Assembly (NCBI GenBank): GCA_033065855.1
Contig: JAVXUO010002416.1
Coordinates: forward strand, 124,001 to 188,000
Source: Escallonia rubra
Lineage: Eukaryota; Streptophyta; Magnoliopsida; Escalloniales; Escalloniaceae
Reading direction: 5' to 3'
Length of the DNA stretch: 64,000 bases
Both the position numbers and the translations under genes were made by a program. Shown here piece after piece: positions 24,801-34,618 of the stretch; the first letter of the stretch is position 1; each line of letters starts with the position of its first letter. The notes under the pieces were generated by a model. That model saw only the letters and a program-made list of their open reading frames with translations. It was not told the origin of the DNA and did no database searches.

Positions 24801-25699
24801 AGGATGAAGATCCATTACCACCAGCTGTTGCAAGCACCACTGCCAACTTGAATATTGCAGTGGAGATAGATCTGGAAGCTCCTGTAGTTCTAGAGAATGA
24901 GGAGGCTATTCTGCCTGGGGAACATTATAAGCAACTTGAGACGCCATTGCAATCACCACCGCAGCTGAGGGCTGATTCAGAACTTGGCTTGGCCAAAATT
25001 GCTGCAGAAGCAATAGTTGCCATCTCGTCATCTGAGCTACAGTTTAGTATTGACGACACCACTTGCCATCAAGCTGAAGCATCCCCAGTGGATCCCCTTG
25101 CGTGGTTTGCAGAGGTAGCTTCTTTTTGCGCAGACAATCCCGAAAGCAAATTTGGTCGAGAACTTGGTGAATCCTCCTCCAATGACATTGATTATTTTGA
25201 GGTCATGACATTGCAACTGTCTGAGACCAAGGAAGAAGACTACATGCCTAAGCCATTCGTTCCTGAAATTCGAGAATCGGAAGAAACGGGAGCCACTCTA
25301 CAAAGCCGACCGCGGAAGGGCCAGGCAAGGAGAGGGAGGCAGCGGAGGGACTTCCAAAGGGACATCCTTCCAGGCCTCACTTCTTTGTCAAGGCATGAGG
25401 TGACCGAGGATCTTCAGATATTTGGAGGGCTTATGAGAGCAACAGGCCATCCCTGGCCATCAGGATCGACTAGAAGGAACGGCACTAGAAGCGCGGCTGC
25501 TAGGGGAAGGCGACGTTTAGTGGCTGACCCTGCCCCTCCAGTGGCGGAAACTCCCGTTTGCCCTCCACTGATGCAGCAGCTAACTAATATTGAAGTGGGA
25601 TTGGAGGATAGAAGCCTAACGGGGTGGGGGAAGACAACTAGACGCCCGCGTCGACAAAGATGCCCTGCAGGTAACCCTTCCCCTGTCCTATTAACCTAA
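21882..25699 (+). CDS. DUF863 family plant nuclear-type protein
   Basis: Three coding exons, 21882-22115, 22278-23097 and 23556-25699, join in phase and give 1065 residues. The start is ATG 21882, just after the acceptor CAG at 21879. The family signature is plain: YYSMRDINDDSTSSNWPLFY and NGQYYNGF in exon 1, MLEHEAIFKNQ joined across the intron to VHELHRLYRIQRDMM in exon 2. The long third exon is Ser/Asn-rich, with repeated short IDLNS/IDLEAP-type acidic motifs and a basic Arg-rich C-terminus (RPRKGQARRGRQRRDFQRD, RRPRRQRCPAGNP). DUF863 is a plant-specific family of unknown biochemical function. The basic tail suggests a nuclear or nucleic-acid-associated role, which is inference. The closest Arabidopsis relative by recall is At1g69360. 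The 3' untranslated region probably runs to about 26010. A GT at the GNP codon could act as a donor but is not needed. Confidence 0.93.
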
Positions 25700-26158
25700 T
25701 GGTGGTCAGAGGCTTTTCTTTTACAGACTGAGAATCTTATAGAGGGTGTCAAGGGATTAGGGAGCTGATTCTATGGCTTTTTCGGATTGCTACCTATGGG
25801 GATTGCTGTTGTACATGTCTTCACAGCCCATAATTTGGGTCCCCCAGTAACTGTCTTTGGGTTATTGACTTTGTATTATTCAGAAATAATGTTTCATGAT
25901 TTCTTCTGGATATATAAAGTGTTCCTTTGGGTATGCGTTCACTGCCGTTTTAAGTTCCTGTTCTTGGGCTTTTTGTTCTGTAAGATGAATGGACTAAAAT
26001 AGAATTTGCTGTCTCAACTCTCAAGAGGGGGTGTTTTTAATCATGTTCACGAGAGAAACGCGCCTGAACTTTGAAACGTCGGGGCTCGTCCATCTCTTCT
26101 ACTCGCTTCGGTCCTCTCTTCTCCAACAAAAAGCGGGGGCAAGACCGCGTCGACAGCC

Positions 26159-26250
26159 CCCTCTGCAACGACAAAAGCTTCATGCACAAGGTCGCCCTTA
26201 GCCCTCTTTGCAATGACAAAAGCTTCGTGCACAGGGTCGCCTTTTCTAGG
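26159..26250. repeat. Two-copy tandem repeat, about 45 bp
   Basis: GACAAAAGCTTCATGCACAA at 26170 is repeated as GACAAAAGCTTCGTGCACAG at 26215, with the flanking CCCTCT-GCAA and GGTCGCC words also duplicated. Period about 45 bp with a few mismatches. Confidence 0.7.
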
Positions 26251-27251
26251 AGTTGCGTCTCATTAGTGGAATCATGCCACCTTTCGACGACATGCTTCCT
26301 CCCATCTCTGTTTCCAATATTCTTAGCTTGTACCGAAGTTCAAGCACCAGATTGAAAGATGCAATGTCCTCACTTTTGCTCTTATAATTACTGAGAATCG
26401 CTGGCGACTGGCGTCGAGTATTTCCTTGTACAAGGAATACTTTCTGAGGTCTTTTCTGTTAAGAAGTCTAATATTGACAGCTTGAAGACAAAGTAAAACA
26501 TTTAGACATGAATTCAGTGAATTTCAGAAAACATCTATGGGAGTAGTGTCCTCGTAAAATGAATTTTGCTACGATCCCTCTAGAAAAAATTCTGTCATAT
26601 TAGTGGCAAGATTTGATGTCCAGTTCAAAAGCATATTAAAGCCGAAAAAGAGCCCACCAACAGTGGTAACTTCGTGGTTAAAATTAATACTAATGAACAA
26701 GAAGACTAATGAGCACCGATATCATTAAGTTTCTCTCTCTAAAACATTCTCTCTGCCTTCTCTCTAAAACCAAGCTCCATCAAAAAGTCACTATAGCCGC
26801 CCCACCTTGCTCCCTCCCGCTTTGGGCGGTAGCCGCTCCGGTGATTAGTATGTAGTTTCCATCTCCTGTCTTCTGTGGTGGTATCCTGTACGGTGTGATC
26901 AGTGGATAGTTGGCAGCACAAGTGGTGGATGATGTTGGCAAGACGCTTCTCACCAGATTTTGAGGCGACCTCAAGATGTCTCTGATCTCGATCGATCTAG
27001 GCAGATTTGCTAGATCTTCTTCTTTTCCACCGTTCGCCGGCGGTGACTTGTTCACCACTGGCAGTGGTCAGAATTTCACTGGTGTTTTGACCGTAATTTC
27101 TGTAAAATCCTTTAGCTTTATTCTTTCAATTCTTATGAGTTTCCTACTGTGCAATGGTGGAGGTTGGGTTCGTTGGATTGTCATTAGTAGTCACATGAGG
27201 CGTTGGTGTAGAGGGGCTTAGCCTTGGATAGGTTTGCTTTTAGGAATCTAT

Positions 27252-27271
27252 GGGGGGGGGGGGGGGGGGGG
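27252..27271. repeat. Homopolymer run of 20 G
   Basis: Twenty consecutive G on the plus strand, a length prone to sequencing error. No biological role is suggested. Confidence 0.9.
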
Positions 27272-29234
27272 TTAAGGTTTTAAGGGTTTAAGGGCTCCTT
27301 CTAGTTTTGAGCGTCCTTTGTGGCTTCTTTTGGTATTTTGTGTGTGATAAGTAGTTCCTTCCCCCTGTATTGAGGCAATTTGATTAGGATTTGGTAAGTT
27401 ACAGTAGAATGATGAAAATTGTGGTTGAAGATCTTTTGTTGTGTGTTGCGCCTTCTTCGACGGTTGCGCTCAACTTTGGGTCGTGCGGTTCCCTGTTGTC
27501 TGCTTTATTGTTACAATCTTGTGCTTTGTAGATTATTATATTAATGTTCCATTCTTTTGACTTCTTAAACCTGTAGATTTTTGCATGTTACTTTAAGTTG
27601 TGTTAAAGTGTAAGACATGCTCTGCTTTATCTTAATTGTAATGTGTATAAGTTTATTAGGTTTCTCATTACTTTTTGACCTTTGCGGACATGTATCCTGA
27701 GTAACGGAAATGTCGTGACCTAATATCTGTAAATTCTAAAACATAACAACTTTGTAACTTTAAATTATCAATGCAATTCTCCTATTCTACCATAATAATA
27801 ATAATAATAATAATAATAAGCAGCATTGATACGATGACAAGACTTGGTATCCAAATTAGAAGTATGTTCAATAGGAGGAAGGATTCACTGAGAACAAGAA
27901 TCAAACTTAAAGTACTACAACTTCGTACGAAAACCTAAAGCATAGTTACTTGGTTCGTATTTGAGAAGAGTGTTTTGTGCAAAATACACTTTCTTCGTAT
28001 ACTAGTTTTGATTATGTGTGTTGCACACGAAAACAACAACTGTCAAAGTATTGATTGAAAGATCTCGCTCTTGTATACTTAATAACAATAACATAATTAG
28101 TAGTGACAAAAAAAAATTAAAAAATTAGTTTCACCTTTTTATATGAGCTTTCCTACCAATTTTTGTCGTTAAAAATGAACTTGAGTAAACTGTTAACTTT
28201 TAGCAATAAGTAAAGATGAAAAATAGGATATAAAATGTAATATATAATGTCTCAACTAATAGCAATAATATTGATAATTCTAATTATAATCACCCGTGTG
28301 TTGAGATTTGTATTACTTAAGATATAAATACATAAAGAATTAGTATTAGTAAAATCATAAAAATTAATGAAATTGTAAAGATATAAATAAAATTTTTAAA
28401 TGGGACGTGACATAAAAGAGAGAAATATAATATCTATTTAATTGGTTAAATTTTAAATGGCAAAAAAAATTCAAATCAAATTGAATAAGATAGAATGAGA
28501 GAGAAAAAATGAATTCAAATAATTATAACAAAGGCGAATAAATTTAAAATGCTTTTAAAAAGTAAAACACAGGAAAGTACACATGACGAGTTAAGAGAAT
28601 GTCCACGTAGGCAATTGACGTGGCCACTTTCTCTCAATTTCGACTTTCATATATCTAATATCTATACTACATATAAAGGAAAAATATCTTTTGTTGCAGC
28701 ACATATTTGATGTTACTAACTGCCTATCTAGAATGCTGACAAGTGGCATTTCAGAATTTTTTTTCAAAAATAACACAAAATACAAATCTTAAATAGTAAA
28801 TAGCTACCTATAAAGACATGTTTGGTTTTCATAATTTAAACTTCATTAAAAAATATAGTTAAAATAGATTATAAAGTCTCAAACTTGATATTACAAAATT
28901 TTCGTGTTGCTACTTTATCTTTGCACATGTTTTGTTTTAATAATTTCAAATTCATTAAAAAGTGTATTTAAAATTAAATCTAGATTTGATACAATGATAA
29001 TATTTTGCTAACTTATTTTGCCATGCACGGTTAACTTATTTTTCTGTAATTTAAGATTTATTTTGCCAAATATGACAATAAATACTTATACATGATGCTT
29101 ATTTTTTTTAACAAAATTAATATTATCAACTTTATTTTTACACATTCATCACGAGTGTCATGTTGACTCATATATATAATTAGATTTGAGCAACCCTTGC
29201 TCGACCATCGGACACGAAAATGAACAATCTTGCA

Positions 29235-29376
29235 GAAAATTCCCTTCTTACTCATCCACACATGCCCATTCAATGCACCCAACGTCAAGGAGATACATGA
29301 TTCATGAAAATTCCCTTCTTACTCATCCACACATGCCCATTCAATGCACCCAACGCCAAGGAGATACATGATTCAT
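29235..29376. repeat. 71-bp tandem duplication
   Basis: The unit beginning GAAAATTCCCTTCTTACTCA at 29235 is repeated at 29306 with one visible substitution (AACGTCAAGG against AACGCCAAGG). Near identity means the duplication is recent or was homogenised. Confidence 0.9.
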
Positions 29377-30707
29377 CACAGACGTACACCTTTCAACAAT
29401 TCTCAATCTTTTTATTCGGATACTGTTTTTAAGAGGTGTAAAACAAATCTTTACGTTGATATTCAAGATAAAAATTGAGAGCGATAGCAATGACTTCTTC
29501 AAACACGTTATAATGACCGTACCGCCTACCTTAGCTTGCCGTGTATTGTTCTCGAAAGATATGTTTTGACGAATCGAAAGGTCATCAAGGTTGATGTGAA
29601 TTATCACGCGAAAGCGATGAAGAGAGAGAGAGAGAGAGAGAGAGAGATCCTTGTATGGTACGCCTGAGTTGAGGCTGAAAATGTTTGCTTACCAAAGCCA
29701 ACGATTGGTGAGTCTTTAGATTCTGAATTCACCAATCATAGGGGAGGCATTTGGTCCCTCCCTCCCTCCCCTTTGCTTCCTCAACAACTTTGCTTGTCTG
29801 GGCATGCAAAATGAGACCAAACACAATCCACCCACACACACTGCTCTTCCTCTGTGTGTCCCTTTCTTGACCCACTATTTGTCACACTATTAGCTTTGTC
29901 CTCTACTCCCTTTTGTCTCTTCTCCTTTTCCCTTTAGACGTACCATTCTTAGCAAATTACCATTTTTCTACTTCTTTTGAAAAGTAAAAGTAATAATTAT
30001 TTAAAGATGCTTTAAATTAATACATGAGCTATCGAAGCCTGGTTGGTCAAGTCTAAAAGAATAATAGAAGTATCGAACACTCCGATGGACCCAATGGCAC
30101 CCACTTACACGAAACCAACTTATATAATATAAATCAAGTTAGATAATTCTAGAATCCTTGCTGTAATTTAATGCGTGAACAAGGATAAGAGTCCCCTAGA
30201 AAGGCACATGAAGGTAGTCGACTCGTGGGTAGTCTGCTCAGCTCCTTGCAAATACCCTGTCCAATTCTGAGGCCAAAGAACGACTTTCGCTTCAGTATGG
30301 GCGATCCTCCGCCGGATTCGTGCGCTCGTTTGATTCCCTCCGGATCCTTTCGCAGTGACTTGTTTGTGATAGACGTAACAAAACAAACGATATAAAATCA
30401 TCCGAAACATAGAAATCACGGAGAATTATCTACATAAGAATGTTCAATAATATTTATGTTCCTTGTACTATTCTTGTGTTCTAGGGTTCTTGGGCTTTGC
30501 TCAAAAATAAGAATCGACATCAAAAACTCCGTTTTCGAATTTTGTAGCTTTGGGCCGGGGCTTGGGCACATCCAAAACCCGGAGTTTTGACTTGGGAGGT
30601 TGGGCCTTAGCCGGGCCGTCTTGTGCTTCTTTCCCAGCCAAGCTTTTCTGGGGTGTTCCCAGGGCCTGGACAGTCTGGGCCGTTTGGAAAACCAAAGTGT
30701 GATGGGC

Positions 30708-30763
30708 CTTGTGATGTAGCCCAAAAGAACCTATTCATAGGTTCTTTTGGGCTACATCACAAG
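30708..30763. repeat. Perfect inverted repeat, 26-bp arms and 4-base loop
   Basis: The arms 30708-30733 and 30738-30763 are exact reverse complements around the loop TTCA. Each arm carries AGCCCAAAAGAACC or its complement GGTTCTTTTGGGCT. The sequence could form a cruciform in DNA, or a long stem in RNA if transcribed. It lies about 810 bp upstream of the PPR start codon at 31573. Confidence 0.9.
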
Positions 30764-31572
30764 TTTGGATACAAAGAGTTGCAGGTGAGGAATCCTCATA
30801 CATCACTGCCATAGCTAGGAATTCAGAGCAAGGTTGGCACAAATATTACCGATCTTTCTTCAAATTAAGGTTGGCAAATCTCATGATTTTGTGTATTGAC
30901 CCCTCCTTTTTCTTAGGAAATTTTGTTAAATACTGCTAGAAGAATTTTTACATTTTTTTAGAAATCAAGGTGAATAGTGTTGGTCCGTCACGTCATGCTT
31001 GAAGCCAACTGACAATGACTCACTGCTTAAGTGAACGCAAACTAGATCGTCTGCAGTAAAGACAATGCTTACACACAACCCCATCTTTTTCCAAGTTGCG
31101 ATCCCCCGTTAAGTACTTCAACGAGGTTGGACTTACCCTAGCTGTTTGTTGCAAACTTCTGCCTTTTTTCATAAGCAACTTATCTGATAAATAATCTAAA
31201 CTCATTTATTTGAAAAGCTGGTATCTAATTTTACTATTTATTTATAGGACCGAATTCCTTGAAGCAATAAAAATATCCAACAAACTTTTACTTAGTGGTG
31301 TATATATAAAACAACATTTTTATGTAGATTTCGATGTCCAAATAAAACCAAAAAATGTTATTCATTATTATGTCAAATGAAAAAAAGAGTTCATTTTCAA
31401 GTTCAACACAACTTGAATCATCTAAATTCGTGACAATTGACAAAATTCAGGGGTCTGAGTGTAATTCACCCGCATTCTTAATTTCTTGTCCTCTAATAAC
31501 CGCCTATGGCCTCCCGCCTCCTTGAACTGGTTAATGGCGGGAATCCTCGTCTGTCTCAGTAATGAGTAAACG

Positions 31573-33705
31573 ATGATGAAACCGAAACTGATAACCCTGT
31601 TACAGAAGCCCCTCCACCGCCTCGTAATTACCAAACCACAGCTCAGAACCCTAGCTTCACTGCCACCATGCCAGCACCAGAACCAGACCACCATAGCTTC
31701 CATGAACACCATCTCCACAAACCCATTCATTTTCCTTCTGAACCACTGCAAAAACATCTGGTCACTCAGAAACATCCACGCCCTTCTCATAGTCCACGGC
31801 CAAGTCAACAGCACCCTCTGCCAGATAAAGCTGGTCAGCCTATACGCCCTGCTGGGCCACATCCAAAGCGCCCGCCAAGTGTTCGACCAAATTTCCCGCC
31901 CTGATCTGTTTGCATACAAAGCGATGCTCAGGTGGTATTTTTTGAATGACTTATACGAGGACGTTATTGGGTTCTATAATTGTTTGAGGATGTGCTTGCA
32001 AGCGGTTGATAACGTTATTTTCTCGATTGTCTTGAAGGCGTGCAGCGAGACGCGGGATGTGGATGAGGGGAGGAAGGTGCATTGCCTTGTTGTGAAGGCG
32101 GGGAGTCCGGACGGTTTTGTGCTGACAGGGCTTGTGGATATGTACGCCAAGTGCGGGGAGGTGGAGTCATCTCGCGAGGTGTTCGATGAGATTGTTGATC
32201 CGAGTGTGGTTTGTTGGACGTCGATGATTGGTGGGTATGTGCAGAATGGGTGCGCGAAGGAAGGTTTGGCTTTGTTTGATCGGATGAGGAGCACGTTGGT
32301 TGAAGGGAATCAGTATACATTAGGGAGCGTAGTCAAGGCATGTGCGAAATTAGGAGCTTTGCATCAGGGAAAGTGGGTTCATGGGTATGTTATTAAGACC
32401 GGGATTGAACTTAATTCCTACCTAGTTACCGCCGTTGTGGACATGTACGTCAAGTGTGGGGCCGTTAGTGATGCTCGTGTCATTCTTATTGAGCTTTGTA
32501 TTGTTGATATTGTCTCATGGACAGCTATGATTGTCGGGTATACACAAGGTGGCTACCCTAACGAGGCATTGAGATTGTTTACCGACAAGAAGTGGATAGA
32601 TATCTCGCCTAATTCAGTCACCATTGCAAGTGTATTTTCAGCATGTGCACAATTGAATAATTCATATGTGGGTAGGTCAGTTCATAGTCTTGGTATTAAG
32701 CTCGGTTTAGAAGATGCTGGTGTGAACAATGCTCTAATAGATATGTATGCGAAGTGTAATATGATAGGAGATGCTCATTATTTATTTGGGACAGTTTCAA
32801 AGAAGGATGTAGTTACTTGGAACTCACTTATATATGGCTGTACCCAAAATGGCCAATGTTACGAGGCTCTGAGATTGTTTTGTCGTATGAGATTAGAATA
32901 TTGGTGGCCAGATGCAGTTACACTGGTGAGTGTTCTCTCAGCTTGTTCATCCCTTGGTGCTCTACAAGTTGGTTCTTCTCTTCATGCTTTTTGTACCAAA
33001 GCAGGTCTGCTGTCATGTAACGTTCATGTTGGCACCGAACTTCTAAACTTTTATGCCAAATGTGGTGACCTTAAATCTGCTCGTTTAGTATTTGATGGGA
33101 TGGAAGAGAAGAATACGATCACGTGGAGTGCAATGATTGGTGGGTGCGGAATGCAAGGGGATTTTAGTGGTTCCCTTGCTTTGTTCAATGATATGATGAA
33201 AGAGAAAGTGAAGCCAAGTGATGCGACATTCACAACTATTATATCTGCTTGTAGCCATACAGGAATGGTTGGTGAAGGGTGGAGGCATTTTAATTTGATG
33301 TGTCGACGATATAACTTTGTACCCTCAATGAAGCATTATGTATGTATGGTAGATTTACTAGCTCGTGCTGGCAGGCTTGAGGAAGCCTTGGATTTTATGG
33401 AGAAAATGCCAATTCAACCTGATGCAAGTGTTTTTGGAGCTTTTCTCCATGGATGCAGTCTTCATTCGAGGTTTGACCTTGGGGAGGTAGCAGTGAGTAG
33501 AATGCTAGATTTGCATCCTCAAGATGCTTCTTACTATGTGCTTATGTCAAAGTTATATGCTTCGCATGGAAGATGGAGCGAGGCTTATCATGTGATGGAG
33601 CTAATGAAGACGAGAGATTTGAGCAAGTCCCCTGGGTGTAGCGTTGTGGAGATGGATCTTGATATAGATCTCCCCCCTCTAGGAGTGGCATCTCAATCAT
33701 ACTGA
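31573..33705 (+). CDS. PLS-class PPR protein, E subgroup, organelle-targeted
   Basis: Intronless, 710 residues, starting at the first of two adjacent ATGs. The N-terminus (about residues 1-40) is basic, rich in Leu/Arg/Thr and lacks acidic residues, as expected for a mitochondrial or chloroplast targeting peptide. PPR repeats follow through most of the protein, with typical cores such as WTSMIGGYVQNGCAKEGLAL and LVDMYAKCGEVESSREVFDE. Near the C-terminus the E-type region is seen (MVDLLARAGRLEEALDFMEK, PDASVFGAFLHGC, YYVLMSKLYASHGRWSEAY). No DYW deaminase domain is present. PLS-class proteins bind organelle RNA and most act in C-to-U editing, supplying specificity while a DYW partner acts in trans. 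The closest Arabidopsis relative by recall is At2g03380 (PCMP-E47, mitochondrial). The last 15 or so residues (DIDLPPLGVASQSY) look unlike the family end. Confidence 0.93.
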   Translation: MMKPKLITLLQKPLHRLVITKPQLRTLASLPPCQHQNQTTIASMNTISTNPFIFLLNHCKNIWSLRNIHALLIVHGQVNSTLCQIKLVSLYALLGHIQSARQVFDQISRPDLFAYKAMLRWYFLNDLYEDVIGFYNCLRMCLQAVDNVIFSIVLKACSETRDVDEGRKVHCLVVKAGSPDGFVLTGLVDMYAKCGEVESSREVFDEIVDPSVVCWTSMIGGYVQNGCAKEGLALFDRMRSTLVEGNQYTLGSVVKACAKLGALHQGKWVHGYVIKTGIELNSYLVTAVVDMYVKCGAVSDARVILIELCIVDIVSWTAMIVGYTQGGYPNEALRLFTDKKWIDISPNSVTIASVFSACAQLNNSYVGRSVHSLGIKLGLEDAGVNNALIDMYAKCNMIGDAHYLFGTVSKKDVVTWNSLIYGCTQNGQCYEALRLFCRMRLEYWWPDAVTLVSVLSACSSLGALQVGSSLHAFCTKAGLLSCNVHVGTELLNFYAKCGDLKSARLVFDGMEEKNTITWSAMIGGCGMQGDFSGSLALFNDMMKEKVKPSDATFTTIISACSHTGMVGEGWRHFNLMCRRYNFVPSMKHYVCMVDLLARAGRLEEALDFMEKMPIQPDASVFGAFLHGCSLHSRFDLGEVAVSRMLDLHPQDASYYVLMSKLYASHGRWSEAYHVMELMKTRDLSKSPGCSVVEMDLDIDLPPLGVASQSY

Positions 33706-34618
33706 TTTACTTCATAAAAGGTATATTCTGGGGTGCGGAGATTGCTAAGAAACTTGAAGTAAATACAAATTGCAACCTTCGAAACAGCTACCTCTGGTCA
33801 ACAGCTTTCTATAGGAGATGTTTATCCACTACTGGCATGCATGTTTCCGCGGAGAAAGGGAAAGGTTGTTAGCAGTTGGAACAGGAGGTACTGGGATATC
33901 ATGGTATATTAAAAGATGGTTTTGTGCCATAAAAACACATGCTTTGTAGAGTTCCGAAATGAATCAATCTTATGAAAAACTTTGCTGTCAGTTGCAGCTC
34001 GAAGTTGCATGCTTTTCTGACCTTGCTTGATATGACTGAGGTTTAAGTGGATCGGCAAGCATAACTATGATGAAGAATCAGACTGTGTACATTACAGGAT
34101 GCTACAGGAACAGCATACGATTATAGTGCAAGAAACTCGGGGATGACCTATAACGCGAGATGACAAACGTAGTTTATGACCAGAATATCTTTTGTACAGC
34201 ATATAAAACTTGTACTTACATCTTATAAACATGAAGAAGTGTAATTATTGTCCTCTTTATAAACATGGTCCAGCAACAGATCTCTAAATAGGTCTCTAGG
34301 TTTCAGTTTTCTAGTTGCTGAGAAGTTGCTGCGAGTTGTGCCAGGATATTGATGGGATAGGCAGGTTTGAGGTGCACTTTGTCATGGTTTGAACTTTGTG
34401 CCAATCACGGTGTCCAACCGGCATCCATGTGTGGATTTGTAAGGCAAGCTGGACTGCTCGACTACTAGTCTTAACAGTGTTGTATAACGAAGGCAGAATG
34501 TCCAACTCGGTAGTTGGAAATGCCTTTTGCCATTTCAGTACTGATATTCGGTAGTTCCAAATCTATTTGTTATTTTTTCTGTCTACTTACACAATCTTTT
34601 CTCAAGAATTTGTAGTCA
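33706..34618. other. Convergent intergenic region between the two PPR genes
   Basis: The two PPR genes end towards each other here, so both 3' untranslated regions must lie in this 0.9 kb. Short frames have no domain. No terminator-like or repeat structure is seen. Confidence 0.5.

Larger units (their letters stand above)
26011..31400. other. Intergenic spacer between DUF863 and PPR genes
   Basis: No gene is supported. It contains a roughly 45-bp imperfect tandem duplication (26159-26250), a run of 20 G (27252-27271), an (AAT)n run (27791-27820), a 71-bp tandem duplication (29235-29376), a (GA)n run (29621-29648) and a perfect hairpin (30708-30763). The 26740-27560 stretch looks like degenerate 5'/3' untranslated sequence of a LINE but no domain is visible. 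TGGGCC/AGCCCA words cluster at 30540-30750. Confidence 0.5.

Noticed and set aside
27252..27271. G-run as a quadruplex regulatory element
   Set aside because: It is one homopolymer in spacer far from any gene start, so simple slippage or sequencing error is more likely.
31422..31919. 165-codon minus-strand frame over the PPR start
   Set aside because: It is antisense to the PPR coding sequence and has no recognisable domain.
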